From Microbulbifer sp. ALW1 (GTDB taxonomy: Bacteria > Pseudomonadota > Gammaproteobacteria > Pseudomonadales > Cellvibrionaceae): a stretch of DNA of 64,000 bases. The translations under genes and the position numbers were made by a program. The DNA lies in NCBI RefSeq assembly GCF_009903625.1, contig NZ_CP047569.1, positions 1,024,501 through 1,088,500 on the forward strand, read 5' to 3'. The notes under the pieces were generated by a model. It had not been told where the DNA came from and searched no databases. It saw nothing but the letters and a program-made list of their open reading frames with translations. Within the stretch, counting starts at the first letter, position 1, and each line of letters opens with the position of its first letter. Below are positions 9,010 through 17,783 of this stretch, piece after piece.

Positions 9010-9861
9010 ATGCAGAATATTCTCGTCATCCTCGACAAACCCAAGCATGAACAGATCGCTCTGGAACGGGCGCTGGAACTGGCAGAAAAAACGGGTGCGA
9101 GTTTGCAGTTAGTGAGTTTTGTCTACGAGCCGGTGGTCTCCATCCCGCTCCTCTCCGGTTCCATTCTGAACGTCAGCGGACAAATGCAGAAAGAGCGCGC
9201 TCAGTGGCTGCAGGCGCTCCAGCAGAAGTACCCACTTCCCCAGGGTTCAACCACAGAAGTCATCTGGCACCACGATATCCCCTCCTGGACCCTGGAATAC
9301 CTGTCCGCCAACGATTGCGACCTGGTGATCAAAACCGCGCAGAAGCAATTCGGCCGCGGCGGTTTTGGTTCCATCGACTGGCGTCTTATTGAAAACCTGC
9401 CCTCACCGCTCTGGCTGGCGGTCAACACGCACTGGGTCAAGCGCGATCGTATTGTTACCGCGCTGGATCCGGCAGTTGAGAACGCTCTGCATATCGAACT
9501 CAACCAGCGGGTGCTCAAGCTGGCGGAGGCCCTTGCGCAGCCGCTCAATGCGGACATTGAAACCGTCGCCTGTGTGCCGGTTCCCGACGAAGTGGCGGAT
9601 CTCGATGAGTTCCGCGAGCAGGCCGGTAAATTGATGAATGCCGTGGATAAGGTGATTGCCGATAGCGGCGTGACCTGCAAAACAACGCATTTTGTTACCG
9701 GCAAGCCCGCAGCAGAAGTCAACCGGGTGGTGGACCGCAATAAAGCCCGTATGATCATGGTCGGGCGCGGTGTACGCAAAGGGCCCAAGGGCTTTGTGCT
9801 CGGCAATACCGCTGAGCGGATTCTGGGGCGGGCCAATACCGATGTATTGATCGTGCCCTGA
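9010..9861 (+). CDS. Tandem universal stress protein (UspE-like)
   Basis: A 283-residue cytoplasmic protein of two Usp domains: about 1-140 beginning MQNILVILDKPKHEQIALERAL, and about 150-283. Only the second keeps a recognisable nucleotide-binding signature (GRGVRKGPKGFVLGNTAERI, ending TDVLIVP). This resembles UspE, about 316 residues, which is linked to stress survival and motility. GGAGG lies close to the start. Being next to acs suggests energy-state signalling, but that is inference. Confidence 0.88.
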   Translation: MQNILVILDKPKHEQIALERALELAEKTGASLQLVSFVYEPVVSIPLLSGSILNVSGQMQKERAQWLQALQQKYPLPQGSTTEVIWHHDIPSWTLEYLSANDCDLVIKTAQKQFGRGGFGSIDWRLIENLPSPLWLAVNTHWVKRDRIVTALDPAVENALHIELNQRVLKLAEALAQPLNADIETVACVPVPDEVADLDEFREQAGKLMNAVDKVIADSGVTCKTTHFVTGKPAAEVNRVVDRNKARMIMVGRGVRKGPKGFVLGNTAERILGRANTDVLIVP

Positions 9862-9903
9862 AAATCACTGCGACCACCGAAAAATAATAATGGATAAAAC
9901 AGC

Positions 9904-10392
9904 ATGAGCATTTATTTCTGGAGATCCGCGCTCTGCGCGCTGTTATGCAGTTTTGCCAGTGTCACTCTGGCGTCAGATGACGGCGCGGAAAGCAAAACCC
10001 ATGGCCCCCAATTTGACGCGCAACTGGCTGCGAAGCTGGGTGCCGATGATTACGGCATGCGCAAGTACGTCATGGCCCTGCTCAAGGCGGGTCCTAACCG
10101 GGATCAGGGGCCCGAGCAGGCTGCCGAGCTACAGCGCGCGCATATGGCCAATATCCAGCGGATGGCGGACGAGGGGGTGCTGGTACTCGCGGGCCCCTTC
10201 CTGGACAAGGGGGAACTGCGGGGCATCTACGTGTTTGATGTGGCCACAGTGGAAGAGGCGCGCAAGCTGACGGAAACCGATCCGGCGGTAAAAGCCGGCC
10301 GGCTGGTGATGGAATTGCACCCCTGGTACGGATCGGCCGCGATAAAACAGCTCAACGCGGTACACCAGCGTATCTCCCAGCAGGCACCGTGA
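9904..10392 (+). CDS. Exported YCII-domain protein
   Basis: A 162-residue protein with an N-terminal signal sequence (about 1-23, ending TLASDD) and one YCII domain. The family landmarks are HMANIQRMADEGVLVLAGPF and DPAVKAGRLVMELHPWYG, with the conserved His-Asp pair. YciI-like proteins have a ferredoxin-like fold of uncertain enzymatic role; a periplasmic version is less common than the cytosolic one. It precedes the membrane protein gene by 21 bases, suggesting an operon. Confidence 0.75.
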   Translation: MSIYFWRSALCALLCSFASVTLASDDGAESKTHGPQFDAQLAAKLGADDYGMRKYVMALLKAGPNRDQGPEQAAELQRAHMANIQRMADEGVLVLAGPFLDKGELRGIYVFDVATVEEARKLTETDPAVKAGRLVMELHPWYGSAAIKQLNAVHQRISQQAP

Positions 10393-10413
10393 AAAGTTGG
10401 AATATCAAATATC

Positions 10414-10845
10414 GTGAACGAACAGCAGTACCTCTACGAGCACTACCGCTTTAATGCCGACCAGCGACTCAAGGCATTCAATTTTTTTGTGGTGCTTTCC
10501 ATGTTTGCCGATGGCGGTGTGTTTACCGCGGTGGAAAAAGATTTTCACCCGCTGATCCTGGTGCTGCTGGGTGGTTTTGTGGTGATTGTTTCCGGCGTTT
10601 TCTGGCTGATGGACATGCGCAGCCGTCAGCTGTTGAACCTGACGGTACCCGGCCTCAGGGCTATGGAACAGGGCCTATCGGCTGAGGCGCGGGTATTCAG
10701 CCGCGATCAGCAGTCCCACAGCCGTTTTATTCGCTACACCTTTGCCATTCGCGCCTTGTTGCTGGGGCAGTTTGTGTTTGGCTGCGGCGCCGTTGTCTAC
10801 GGCGCTCTCAGTTGTTTTGGGGTGCTCCCTGTGGGCGGGCAATGA
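10414..10845 (+). CDS. Hypothetical membrane protein, three helices
   Basis: A 143-residue protein of unknown function with a GTG start. A charged N-terminus (NEQQYLYEHYRFNADQRLKAF) precedes hydrophobic segments at about residues 24-35, 46-67 and 110-135, with a short cytoplasmic-looking loop between. Its stop overlaps the start of the next gene (ATGA), so it is translationally coupled to the GNAT. I cannot assign a family from the sequence. Confidence 0.65.
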   Translation: MNEQQYLYEHYRFNADQRLKAFNFFVVLSMFADGGVFTAVEKDFHPLILVLLGGFVVIVSGVFWLMDMRSRQLLNLTVPGLRAMEQGLSAEARVFSRDQQSHSRFIRYTFAIRALLLGQFVFGCGAVVYGALSCFGVLPVGGQ

Positions 10846-11426
10846 ACCCGGACGGTTTCAGTATTCACCTGCCAACAATTCCTGTCGCCGGCGAACCGGA
10901 ACTCTGCTTTCGCTGGCTGCAGGAGTCAGATCTGGATGCATTGCGGGCGATTTTTTCGAAGCCGGAAGTCGTCCGTTATATGTCCTGCGAGCTGCAGGAT
11001 TCGGATGAGAAGGCGCGGGAATATCTGCTGTCCATCCATCAGGGTTTTCTTTCCGGTGAGCTGTACCAGTGGGGCCTGGAGTGGCGCGGCAATATCGTCG
11101 GCACCGCGACCCTCGCCGGACTTGAGCGTCATGCGGGCGGCATTCATCAGGGGGAAATCGGCTTTGCCCTGGCGCCCGCCTGCTGGGGCCAGGGGCTGAT
11201 GCGCCGTGTCCTGCCCACCTTGCTGGACTTTGCTTTTTCGAGCCTGGGGTTGCACCGGCTGACCGCTGATGTCGACCCCCGCAACCGGGCTTCCCTCAGT
11301 TTGTTGGAGTTTCTCGGCTTCCAGCGTGAGGGGTTGATGCGCCAGCGCTATTTTCATCTGGGCGAAATTCAGGACGCGATGATTTTCGGCTTGCTGCGGC
11401 AGGAGTGGCAAACCGCATGTCGCTGA
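10842..11426 (+). CDS. RimJ/RimL-like GNAT N-acetyltransferase
   Basis: A 194-residue GNAT acetyltransferase. The profile is RimL/RimJ-like: LCFRWLQESDLDALRAIFSKPEVVRYM at the start, the acetyl-CoA loop GQGLMRRVLPTLLDFAF, then LHRLTADVDPRNRASLSLLEFLGFQREGLMRQRY. Relatives acetylate protein N-termini, polyamines or small molecules. The start at the ATGA overlap, with GGGCGGG upstream, was chosen over an ATG 30 bases earlier inside the previous gene. Substrate is unknown. Confidence 0.82.
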   Translation: MNPDGFSIHLPTIPVAGEPELCFRWLQESDLDALRAIFSKPEVVRYMSCELQDSDEKAREYLLSIHQGFLSGELYQWGLEWRGNIVGTATLAGLERHAGGIHQGEIGFALAPACWGQGLMRRVLPTLLDFAFSSLGLHRLTADVDPRNRASLSLLEFLGFQREGLMRQRYFHLGEIQDAMIFGLLRQEWQTACR

Positions 11427-11614
11427 TTGCGAAGGTCTAGCCGACGTCTTTCGCCACCGTCCAAACTGCTCCGAGCTTTTCTGTTTGTGTTTCCCCCGCC
11501 TTCTGTTCTCTGCATTTTCTCTGCGTCATCCGCGTTTGCCTATTTCGCGTTTGCCTATACTGCTTCATTGCCGGCAATGAACCGGGTGATGCGGCGGAAT
11601 GGGAGGAATCAGGA

Positions 11615-11989
11615 ATGTTGGATCATATCGGTCTTATTGTGCACGACTATCAACGCAGCAAAGCGTTTTACCAGTCGGCACTGGCGCCGCTCGGCTATGA
11701 GCTGGTATCGGAAATGGCGGACTGGGCAGGATTTGGCTGGGGTGGCAAACCGCAATTGCTGATCAAGGGCGGATCCAGCACGGTACCTGCGGTACATATT
11801 GCCTTCAGCGCCGAAGACCGGCAAACGGTGCACGCCTTTTACAAGGCGGCGCTGGAAGCCGGGGGCAAAGATAACGGTGCTCCCGGCCTGAGGCCGGAAT
11901 ACCACGACAGCTATTACGGCGCTTTTGTATTGGATCCAGACGGCCACAATATCGAAGTGGTATGTCACATTCCCGAAGATGCTTTCTAG
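11615..11989 (+). CDS. VOC-family (glyoxalase/bleomycin-resistance fold) protein
   Basis: A 124-residue metalloenzyme-fold protein of the vicinal-oxygen-chelate superfamily. It starts MLDHIGLIVHDYQRSKAFYQSAL and ends YGAFVLDPDGHNIEVVCH; His, Glu and the GHNIE motif are the usual metal ligands. GGAGGAATCAGG precedes the ATG. The reaction cannot be told from sequence alone. Confidence 0.82.
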   Translation: MLDHIGLIVHDYQRSKAFYQSALAPLGYELVSEMADWAGFGWGGKPQLLIKGGSSTVPAVHIAFSAEDRQTVHAFYKAALEAGGKDNGAPGLRPEYHDSYYGAFVLDPDGHNIEVVCHIPEDAF

Positions 11990-12029
11990 GGCTGACAGGC
12001 GAATAAATTTTCATTTTCTGTCCACAATC

Positions 12030-12045
12030 TGCGTCATCTGACGCA
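12030..12045. promoter_or_regulatory. Palindrome upstream of a TonB receptor
   Basis: TGCGTCA and TGACGCA form a perfect 7-bp inverted repeat around a 2-base centre, 121 bases before the receptor start. It is a candidate operator for a dimeric regulator; it is neither a Fur nor a Zur consensus. Confidence 0.4.
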
Positions 12046-12096
12046 AGAATGCGCCTCGCCTTTCTGGCAGTGTAAGCAACCTCAACTATCTTGAAG

Positions 12097-12122
12097 GGCG
12101 GCCATTATTTTTGCCGGCCGCC
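12097..12122 (+). other. Stem-loop in the 5' region of a TonB receptor gene
   Basis: GGCGGCC pairs with GGCCGCC around a 12-base AT-rich loop, 44 bases before the start codon. With no U-tract it is more likely leader structure than a terminator. Confidence 0.35.
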
Positions 12123-12166
12123 ATCACTGCGCTCACCTGTGAGTAAAGAATAATTTGAGGTTTTGC

Positions 12167-14215
12167 ATGTCCCTTGCCCTGATTTTTTCTCTTGCCGCCA
12201 GCGGTGCTGTCGACTCAGTCCGCCCATCGACCGAACTGGTAAACAACCCGGAAGCGGTCGAGGAGGTCACGGTGCTTGGGCGCAAACTGAACCTGAATGG
12301 GGAAGCCATTTCTGCCTCTCAGGGGGAAGTGGGGCCGGCAGAGATTGGGGCCTGGCCACTGATCCGCACCGGCGACCTGATGGAATTCGTACCCGGCATG
12401 GTGGCCACCCAGCACTCCGGTAGCGGCAAGGCCAATCAGTATTTCCTGCGTGGCTTCAATCTGGATCACGGCACCGACTTCGCCACTTTCGTAGACGGCA
12501 TGCCGGTGAATCTGCGCACCCATGGTCATGGCCAGGGTTACACCGACCTCAATTTTGTCATCCCGGAAACGGTTGAGCGCCTGCGCTATCGCAAGGGCCC
12601 CTATTACGCCGAAGTGGGGGATTTCTCCTCCGCCGGCTCGGCCAGTTTTGTGCTGGCAGAAAAGTTATCCACAGGGTTGGCGGAGCTGAGTTTTGGTGAG
12701 CAGGGTTACCGTCGCGGCGTGGTCGCGGATTCGCTGCAGTCCGGCAGCAGCGATCTGCTGTTGGCGGCGGAGTGGCAGGCCTACGATGGCCCCTGGAGTG
12801 ATCTCAGCGAAGACGTAAACAAGGTCAATGTGCTGGGCAAGCTGTCCGGTGACCTGGCCGGTGGGCGGACCCATCTAACCTTCATGGGTTACGACAACAG
12901 CTGGAACTCCCCGGATCAGATTCCGGCGCGGGCGGTGGTCGAGGGCATCATCGATGCTTATGGCTCCCTCGATACCAGCCTCGGTGGCGACACCCGCCGC
13001 TACAGTCTCTCCGGCGGCTGGACCGGGGCCATGGCTGCTGGCGAGCTGTCTGCCAGCGCTTACGCCATCGATTACGACTTCAATCTCTGGTCCAACTTTA
13101 CCTATGGTCTGGAGAACCGGGGTAGTGGCGACCAGTTCCAGCAGCGTGACGCTCGCCAAATCTACGGTTTTGACGTGTCGCAACAGTGGCAGCGCGAAAG
13201 CAGTGCCTGGCAGCTGGGGCTGCAGGGGCGCCGCGACGATATCGACCGCGTAGGCCTGTACCACACCGAGGAACGTGTCATTCTCGACACGGTACGGCAA
13301 GACCAGGTGCTGGAAGACAGTCTCGGGCTCTTCGCAGTCAACCAGACCCAGTGGAGCGATACCCTGCGCAGCTATCTGGGGCTGCGCTACGACCATTACG
13401 ATTTCGATGTAGACGCCGGGCTTGCCGCCAATAGCGGGCAGCGCAGTGATGGCAAACCCTCCCTCAAGGCCAGTCTCGCCTGGCAGCCGTGGCCGGTATC
13501 CGAGTTCTACCTGAGCTACGGCCAGGGGCTGCATTCCAATGATGCCCGCGGCACGGTCATTCGCACAGATCCGCTGACGGAGGAGCCGGTGGAGAGGGTG
13601 GACCCGCTGGTGGAGTCCCGCGGCAGTGAGCTGGGCTCCCGGCTGTTTATCACTGATCAGCTGCACGCGACTCTGGCCCTGTGGCAATTGCATCTCGATT
13701 CCGAGCTGCTGTTTGTGGGCGATGCCGGTAACACCGAGGCCAGCCGTCCCAGCGAGCGCCAGGGTGTGGAGGCGGGGATCTACTGGTTCGCCTCGGAGAG
13801 TATCAGCGGTGAGCTGGAAGTCTCCTATACCGAAGCGGGCTTCCGTGATGCCGACCCGTCGGGGGATGAAATCCCCGGTGCCATTCCCCTGGTGGCCAGT
13901 GCCGCGCTCAATTACAGCGGCGACAATGGCTGGTTCGCCTCCCTGCACCTGCGCCACTTCGGTGCCTATCCCCTGATCGAAGACGGCAGCGTGGAGTCCG
14001 GCGGCTCTTCGCTGGTGAATCTGCGCATGGGCCGGGATATCCAGAGCTGGCGCCTGCAGCTGGATCTACTGAATGCCCTCGATTCCCGCGATCACGATGT
14101 GGATTACTTCTATGCCTCGCGCCTCCCCGGTGAGGGTGTCGATGGGGTGGAGGATATCCACTACCACATTTTCGAACCGCGTACCCTGCGTGCCTCTCTG
14201 CGCTACCGCTTCTAA
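12167..14215 (+). CDS. TonB-dependent receptor
   Basis: A complete 682-residue outer-membrane receptor. A short signal sequence (MSLALIFSLAASGAV) is followed by a TonB-box-like EEVTVLG. The plug domain (RTGDLMEFVPGMVATQHSG, NQYFLRGFNLDHGTDFATF, VDGMPVN) leads into a barrel ending LRASLRYRF. The ATG was chosen because TGAGG lies 6 bases upstream; a TTG 12 bases earlier is also in frame. The plug contains an unusual RTHGHGQGY stretch. A DUF389 gene follows after 55 bases. The ligand is unknown. Confidence 0.92.
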   Translation: MSLALIFSLAASGAVDSVRPSTELVNNPEAVEEVTVLGRKLNLNGEAISASQGEVGPAEIGAWPLIRTGDLMEFVPGMVATQHSGSGKANQYFLRGFNLDHGTDFATFVDGMPVNLRTHGHGQGYTDLNFVIPETVERLRYRKGPYYAEVGDFSSAGSASFVLAEKLSTGLAELSFGEQGYRRGVVADSLQSGSSDLLLAAEWQAYDGPWSDLSEDVNKVNVLGKLSGDLAGGRTHLTFMGYDNSWNSPDQIPARAVVEGIIDAYGSLDTSLGGDTRRYSLSGGWTGAMAAGELSASAYAIDYDFNLWSNFTYGLENRGSGDQFQQRDARQIYGFDVSQQWQRESSAWQLGLQGRRDDIDRVGLYHTEERVILDTVRQDQVLEDSLGLFAVNQTQWSDTLRSYLGLRYDHYDFDVDAGLAANSGQRSDGKPSLKASLAWQPWPVSEFYLSYGQGLHSNDARGTVIRTDPLTEEPVERVDPLVESRGSELGSRLFITDQLHATLALWQLHLDSELLFVGDAGNTEASRPSERQGVEAGIYWFASESISGELEVSYTEAGFRDADPSGDEIPGAIPLVASAALNYSGDNGWFASLHLRHFGAYPLIEDGSVESGGSSLVNLRMGRDIQSWRLQLDLLNALDSRDHDVDYFYASRLPGEGVDGVEDIHYHIFEPRTLRASLRYRF

Positions 14216-14224
14216 CCCGGGGCG

Positions 14225-14245
14225 GGAGCAAGGAGCAAGGAGCAA
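14225..14245 (+). repeat. Three tandem GGAGCAA heptamers
   Basis: Three perfect copies of GGAGCAA, then degenerate copies (GGATA, GGAGCAG), fill the short gap between the TonB receptor stop and the DUF389 GTG start. The last GGGAG probably serves as the ribosome binding site. Slippage would change spacing ahead of the start. Confidence 0.7.
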
Positions 14246-14270
14246 GGATAGGAGCAGGGAGTAAATAGTC

Positions 14271-15257
14271 GTGAAGCTGCTGGCCATTCTCGCCGATCCC
14301 CGCGATAGCGACCGCGTCGCCGCCATTGCCGAAGCCCGCGAGGCGGAAGAATTCCGCATTGAGGGCCCGGTGCAGAGTGGCCACCAGGCGATGCGCCTGC
14401 TCACCAGTGACGACAAGGTGCAATTGTTCCTCGACGACCTGGCGCCCCTGATTGAGGGAGTGCAGGGGGCGCGGGTGTTGGTGATCCCGGTGGAAGTCTC
14501 CCTGCCCAAGCAGAGCGACGAGGAGCGCAAGAAAGAGGATGCCGCGCTGGCAGCGCGCGAGGCGCTTTACGCCAGCGCCGAGAAAAGCGCGCGCCTGGAT
14601 CGGGATTATCTGGTGCTGGTGGTGCTCTCTACCCTGGTGGCGGCCATCGGCATGCTGGAAGACAACGTGGCGGCGGTGATCGGTGCCATGGTGATTGCCC
14701 CGCTGCTGGGGCCGAATATGGCTTTCGGGCTCGGCACCGCCCTCGCAGACACCGCCTTGATGCGCAGTGCCCTGGTCACCCTGGTGGCGGGGCTACTGGT
14801 GGCGGTGGCGCTATCGGTAGTGATTGGCCTGCTGTGGCCCTGGAGTACCCTGAGCGGTGAGCTGCTGTCCCGCACCAATGTGGGCTGGGACTCGGTGGCA
14901 CTGGCGCTGGCCTCCGGCGCCGCCGCGGCGCTCTCGATGACCTCTGGGTTGTCCAGTGTGCTGGTCGGGGTGATGGTGGCGGTGGCGCTGCTGCCACCGG
15001 CCGCCACCTTCGGCATGATGGTGGGATCCGGCAAATGGCAGCTGGCGCTGGGTGCGGGCCTGCTACTGGCGGTGAACATCGTGTGCGTCAACCTGGCCTG
15101 CAAGCTGGTGTTTGTGATGAAAGGGATAGAGCCTCGCACCTGGTGGCAAAAGAAGTCTGCACACAAGGCGATGAAAATCTATATCGGGGTGTGGGTCTGT
15201 TCCCTGCTGCTGTTAATGGGAGCGATTTACCTGCGCAATCAGTTCAACCTGCAGTAG
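14271..15257 (+). CDS. DUF389 membrane protein
   Basis: A 328-residue inner-membrane protein of the DUF389 (TIGR00341) family. The N-terminal 110 residues are soluble and charged. Multiple hydrophobic segments follow, including the family hallmark LEDNVAAVIGAMVIAPLLGPNMAFGLGTAL and LSSVLVGVMVAVALLPPAATFG. The family's function is not established. The GTG start was chosen for the protein-like N-terminus and the GGGAG about 10 bases upstream. Co-transcription with the upstream TonB receptor is likely. Confidence 0.88.
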   Translation: MKLLAILADPRDSDRVAAIAEAREAEEFRIEGPVQSGHQAMRLLTSDDKVQLFLDDLAPLIEGVQGARVLVIPVEVSLPKQSDEERKKEDAALAAREALYASAEKSARLDRDYLVLVVLSTLVAAIGMLEDNVAAVIGAMVIAPLLGPNMAFGLGTALADTALMRSALVTLVAGLLVAVALSVVIGLLWPWSTLSGELLSRTNVGWDSVALALASGAAAALSMTSGLSSVLVGVMVAVALLPPAATFGMMVGSGKWQLALGAGLLLAVNIVCVNLACKLVFVMKGIEPRTWWQKKSAHKAMKIYIGVWVCSLLLLMGAIYLRNQFNLQ

Positions 15258-15271
15258 CCCTCCAGTAGCCC

Positions 15272-15820
15272 TCAGTCGCGCGCAATTTCTGCATCCAGCC
15301 GCGCCAGCAGCTGTTCCGCCCAGCCAATCCACGCCTTCTCCGTCTCTATACCCAGCAGCAGCGGCTGATGGGATATCCACAGCTTCTGCTGCTGTTCTGG
15401 TGGGCGCCGGTAGAAGCGCGCGTTCTGCGCCTCGTAGGTGGCTAGCTTGTCGCGGTGCTCATCGAGGTGGCGCTGCAGCTCCGCGCGCATCTGCGTCGGG
15501 GGCAAATGGTGACCGGCGAACACCTGAATCAGGAAAGGATCGCGGATCTTCTGCGGCGCGGCGGGTTTGGCGGCACAGGCTTCCAGCGCGGCCTGCCCTG
15601 CGTTCGTCAGGCTGTACACCTTTTTGTCCGGGCGCCCGTCCTGGGGTTCCTCCACACAATCCAGCAGGCCTTCCCCGTGCAGCTTGTGCAGCTCGCGGTA
15701 CATCTGCTGGTGGCTGGCGCTCCAGAAGTGATTGACGCTGCGCTCGAAGCGGCGCTTCAGGTCGTAGCCACTGCCGGGTTCGATATCCAGCAGGCTCAGC
15801 ACGGCAAATCTCAGTGACAT
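15272..15820 (-). CDS. PadR-family transcriptional regulator
   Basis: A 182-residue repressor-type protein. The N-terminal PadR winged helix (LRFAVLSLLDIEPGSGYDLKRRFERS, MYRELHKLHGEGLLDC, PDKKVYSLTNAGQAAL) is followed by a C-terminal alpha-helical dimerisation domain rich in Q/E. PadR proteins respond to phenolics, drugs or unknown ligands. It is convergent with the DUF389 gene (14-base gap) and divergent from alaE, so either alaE or itself could be the target. Confidence 0.88.
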   Translation of the reverse strand: MSLRFAVLSLLDIEPGSGYDLKRRFERSVNHFWSASHQQMYRELHKLHGEGLLDCVEEPQDGRPDKKVYSLTNAGQAALEACAAKPAAPQKIRDPFLIQVFAGHHLPPTQMRAELQRHLDEHRDKLATYEAQNARFYRRPPEQQQKLWISHQPLLLGIETEKAWIGWAEQLLARLDAEIARD

Positions 15821-16166
15821 GGGCGGGTGTACGGGTGGTCGGCTGTTGATTGAGGGGGTAAAAGTTGCCTGAAGTATGCGCGAAGTTGCATAGGTCGGGG
15901 CAGTGTACTGCGTATGGCAGCTACTGGCACTGAATGTCGCTATGAGGAATTGACGGATTTTCGGATTTTTGTCGGATGGGTGTCTTGTCTATCTAGGTGT
16001 ATTTAGGATGTTTATTGTGGATATAACGAAAAGTTAATATTGAGGGCCTAGTATTTACGTCTGCGGTGGATATAATCGCCGTCGCCATCAAAAGTGGTTG
16101 AATAATATCCAACAGCAGTCATTCCGGCGGGTTATCCTCCCGTCGAATACCGGGTTTTAAGTCATC
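15821..16166. promoter_or_regulatory. Divergent padR/alaE intergenic region
   Basis: This 346-base gap contains no gene I can support. Near padR it holds direct repeats of AAGTTGC (about 15863 and 15884) and a nested imperfect inverted repeat (CAGTG...CACTG around CTGC-GTATG-GCAG, 15901-15932), which are candidate operators. The half nearer alaE is AT-rich and contains TATAAT at 16071-16076, a good -10 box without a clear -35 partner. Confidence 0.45.
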
Positions 16167-16739
16167 ATGTCGCCGCAATCCCTGTCTCAAGCCACCGAGG
16201 CCATCCCCGTCTCCCCACCGGTACTGGTGCTGGAGGATGAGCAGCCGGTAGAGACAACACAGTCTACCAATACCGAGCTGAACAAGCAGTGCAACCGGCG
16301 CACCCGCCGGGACGAATGGCTGCTGGATGTGTTTGCCATGAACAGCTTCTCCTGGGCGATCGCGATCCCCATCGAGCTGTTGCTGGCGGGAATGAGCTGG
16401 AGCGAGCATCTGAAGGTCCGCTTGCTGGCGGTGGTATTCAACACCCTGATCGCACGCCCTTTCAGTATCTATCGCAATTGGGTAGTGGCGCGCTTTGGCC
16501 GCGGTAGTGGCCTGCACAACTACGCAGTGGATACCTTTGTGTTCCTCAGCTTCCAGCTGCCCCTGTACACCCTGAACATGATTCTTGGCGGTGCCTCCGC
16601 GATTGAAATTGCGACCGCGTGTGGCACTTTCGTATTGATCGCCGGTGCCTTGGGCCGCCCCTACGGTTTATACCTCGACTGCCTGCGCCGCCTGTGGCTG
16701 AATAGGCGGCCGGCGGCGGACAGCGCTACCGCCGGATAA
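16167..16739 (+). CDS. alaE: AlaE-family L-alanine exporter
   Basis: A 190-residue inner-membrane protein matching the AlaE family, which exports L-alanine (and D-alanine) to prevent toxic accumulation. Recognisable parts are DVFAMNSFSWAIAIPIELLLAGMSW, RLLAVVFNTLIARPFSIYRNW, AVDTFVFLSFQLPLYTLNMILG and GRPYGLYLDCLRRLW. That gives four helices with the conserved AxPFxxYRxW loop. The first about 45 residues are a soluble extension longer than in E. coli AlaE (149 residues). The racemase gene follows after 39 bases, a sensible partner for amino-acid homeostasis. Confidence 0.82.
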   Translation: MSPQSLSQATEAIPVSPPVLVLEDEQPVETTQSTNTELNKQCNRRTRRDEWLLDVFAMNSFSWAIAIPIELLLAGMSWSEHLKVRLLAVVFNTLIARPFSIYRNWVVARFGRGSGLHNYAVDTFVFLSFQLPLYTLNMILGGASAIEIATACGTFVLIAGALGRPYGLYLDCLRRLWLNRRPAADSATAG

Positions 16740-16778
16740 ACAGCGATCGACTCTGGAGGCGGGTTCTCCCGGCTGGCA

Positions 16779-17486
16779 TTGAATAATAAAGATATACAGA
16801 ACAATGGTATTGAGACCGGTGGCGGCGCCATCGGTGTGATTGCCGGCACCGCGACGGATACCCGTTTCGGGCTCGAATTTCTCGCCGACCGCCAGGTGGC
16901 GGGCATTGGCCTAGCCATTTCCGGTTCCCCCCAGGCCCAGACCCAGTTACAGGCCCTGGGCCGCGCCGAGCTGACCAAGCTGCTGATCCAGGCGATTACA
17001 CGCCTGCAGGCGGCGGGTGCCGGCGCTGCCATGATCTACTGCAACTCCCTGTCCGGGGCGGTGGATATGGTTGCGGTCAGGGCGGCCTCGGCCATCCCGG
17101 TCATCTCCCCCCTCGATGTGTACGCCGAGCTCACCCAGCGCTATCGCAACTTCGGCCTGCTGGCGGCCAACTGCCAGAGTTGCGCCAATATCGAGCGCGA
17201 AATCCTCGCCGGCAATCCCTCCGCCAAGGTAATTGGTATCGGCAACCTGCAGATTGTGGAGGATATCGAAGACGGTATGCCCGCGGAGATGATCGTCCAT
17301 CAGCACGCCCTCGACGACCTGGCCGCCGCCCTGGTGAAAAGCGGGGTGCAGATCCTGATCCTCGGGTGCACCCACTTCGACTACTTCTACCGCGAGTTGC
17401 TTTCGCACTGCGACGGTATCCGGCTGTTCCTGCCCTCGGAACGCATGCTGGCGATACTGCAGGAGCGTTTGCCGCAGGCGGCTTGA
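16779..17486 (+). CDS. Aspartate/glutamate racemase family protein
   Basis: A 235-residue cofactor-independent racemase. The two catalytic cysteines are in MIYCNSLSG and LILGCTHFDYF, and the N-terminus IGVIAGTATDTRFG fits the family. Substrates in the family are Asp, Glu or hydantoins. The start is uncertain: TTG is used here, and a CTG two codons upstream gives a better distance to GGAGG. Its position just after alaE suggests an amino-acid operon. Confidence 0.85.
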   Translation: MNNKDIQNNGIETGGGAIGVIAGTATDTRFGLEFLADRQVAGIGLAISGSPQAQTQLQALGRAELTKLLIQAITRLQAAGAGAAMIYCNSLSGAVDMVAVRAASAIPVISPLDVYAELTQRYRNFGLLAANCQSCANIEREILAGNPSAKVIGIGNLQIVEDIEDGMPAEMIVHQHALDDLAAALVKSGVQILILGCTHFDYFYRELLSHCDGIRLFLPSERMLAILQERLPQAA

Positions 17487-17521
17487 ACATCCACGCTCTC
17501 CACGTTATACGTGTCGCATAC

Positions 17522-17550
17522 TTGACCTGAAGGCTCAGGATCAATATAAG
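17522..17550 (+). promoter_or_regulatory. Sigma-70 promoter for the phosphorelay-like gene
   Basis: TTGACC, a 17-base spacer and TATAAG make a clear promoter 36 bases after the racemase stop. It implies a leader of about 225 nucleotides before the start at 17784. Confidence 0.55.
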
Positions 17551-17619
17551 TGGCGCCACAGTACAGGTTTCCGTCGCAAATAGGATTTTTGGCGTAAAAT
17601 GGGCTTGTACAGGCGGGAT

Positions 17620-17759
17620 CTATGCATTATCTAACAACTTGATGCATAGTTCTGGCTGATACGTTTTCCCTGTCTGGTGCGTCTTAACGGACAGGTAAGA
17701 AACCCGAAATAAATGCAATAAACGCAAACTTCGGGCCGGGTTGCAGGATTAACCCGTCA
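17620..17759 (+). other. Structured 5' leader, type unknown
   Basis: Two potential hairpins lie in the long leader. CTATGCAT/ATGCATAG pairs around 14 bases (17620-17649). An AACCCGAA arm (about 17700) can pair with TTCGGG...GGGTT further on, with ACGCAAAC in the loop. I could not match this to a known riboswitch. Confidence 0.3.
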
Positions 17760-17783
17760 TTTTCAGTGGTTACAAGGATGAGT

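Noticed and set aside
11531..11558. Direct repeat CGCGTTTGCCTAT twice before the VOC gene
   Set aside because: Only two short copies in a low-complexity T/C-rich stretch; no structure or regulatory logic seen.
17690..17760. c-di-GMP (GEMM) riboswitch suggested by ACGCAAAC and a GC-rich stem
   Set aside because: The second conserved GACGCAAAGC block and the tetraloop-receptor arrangement are missing.
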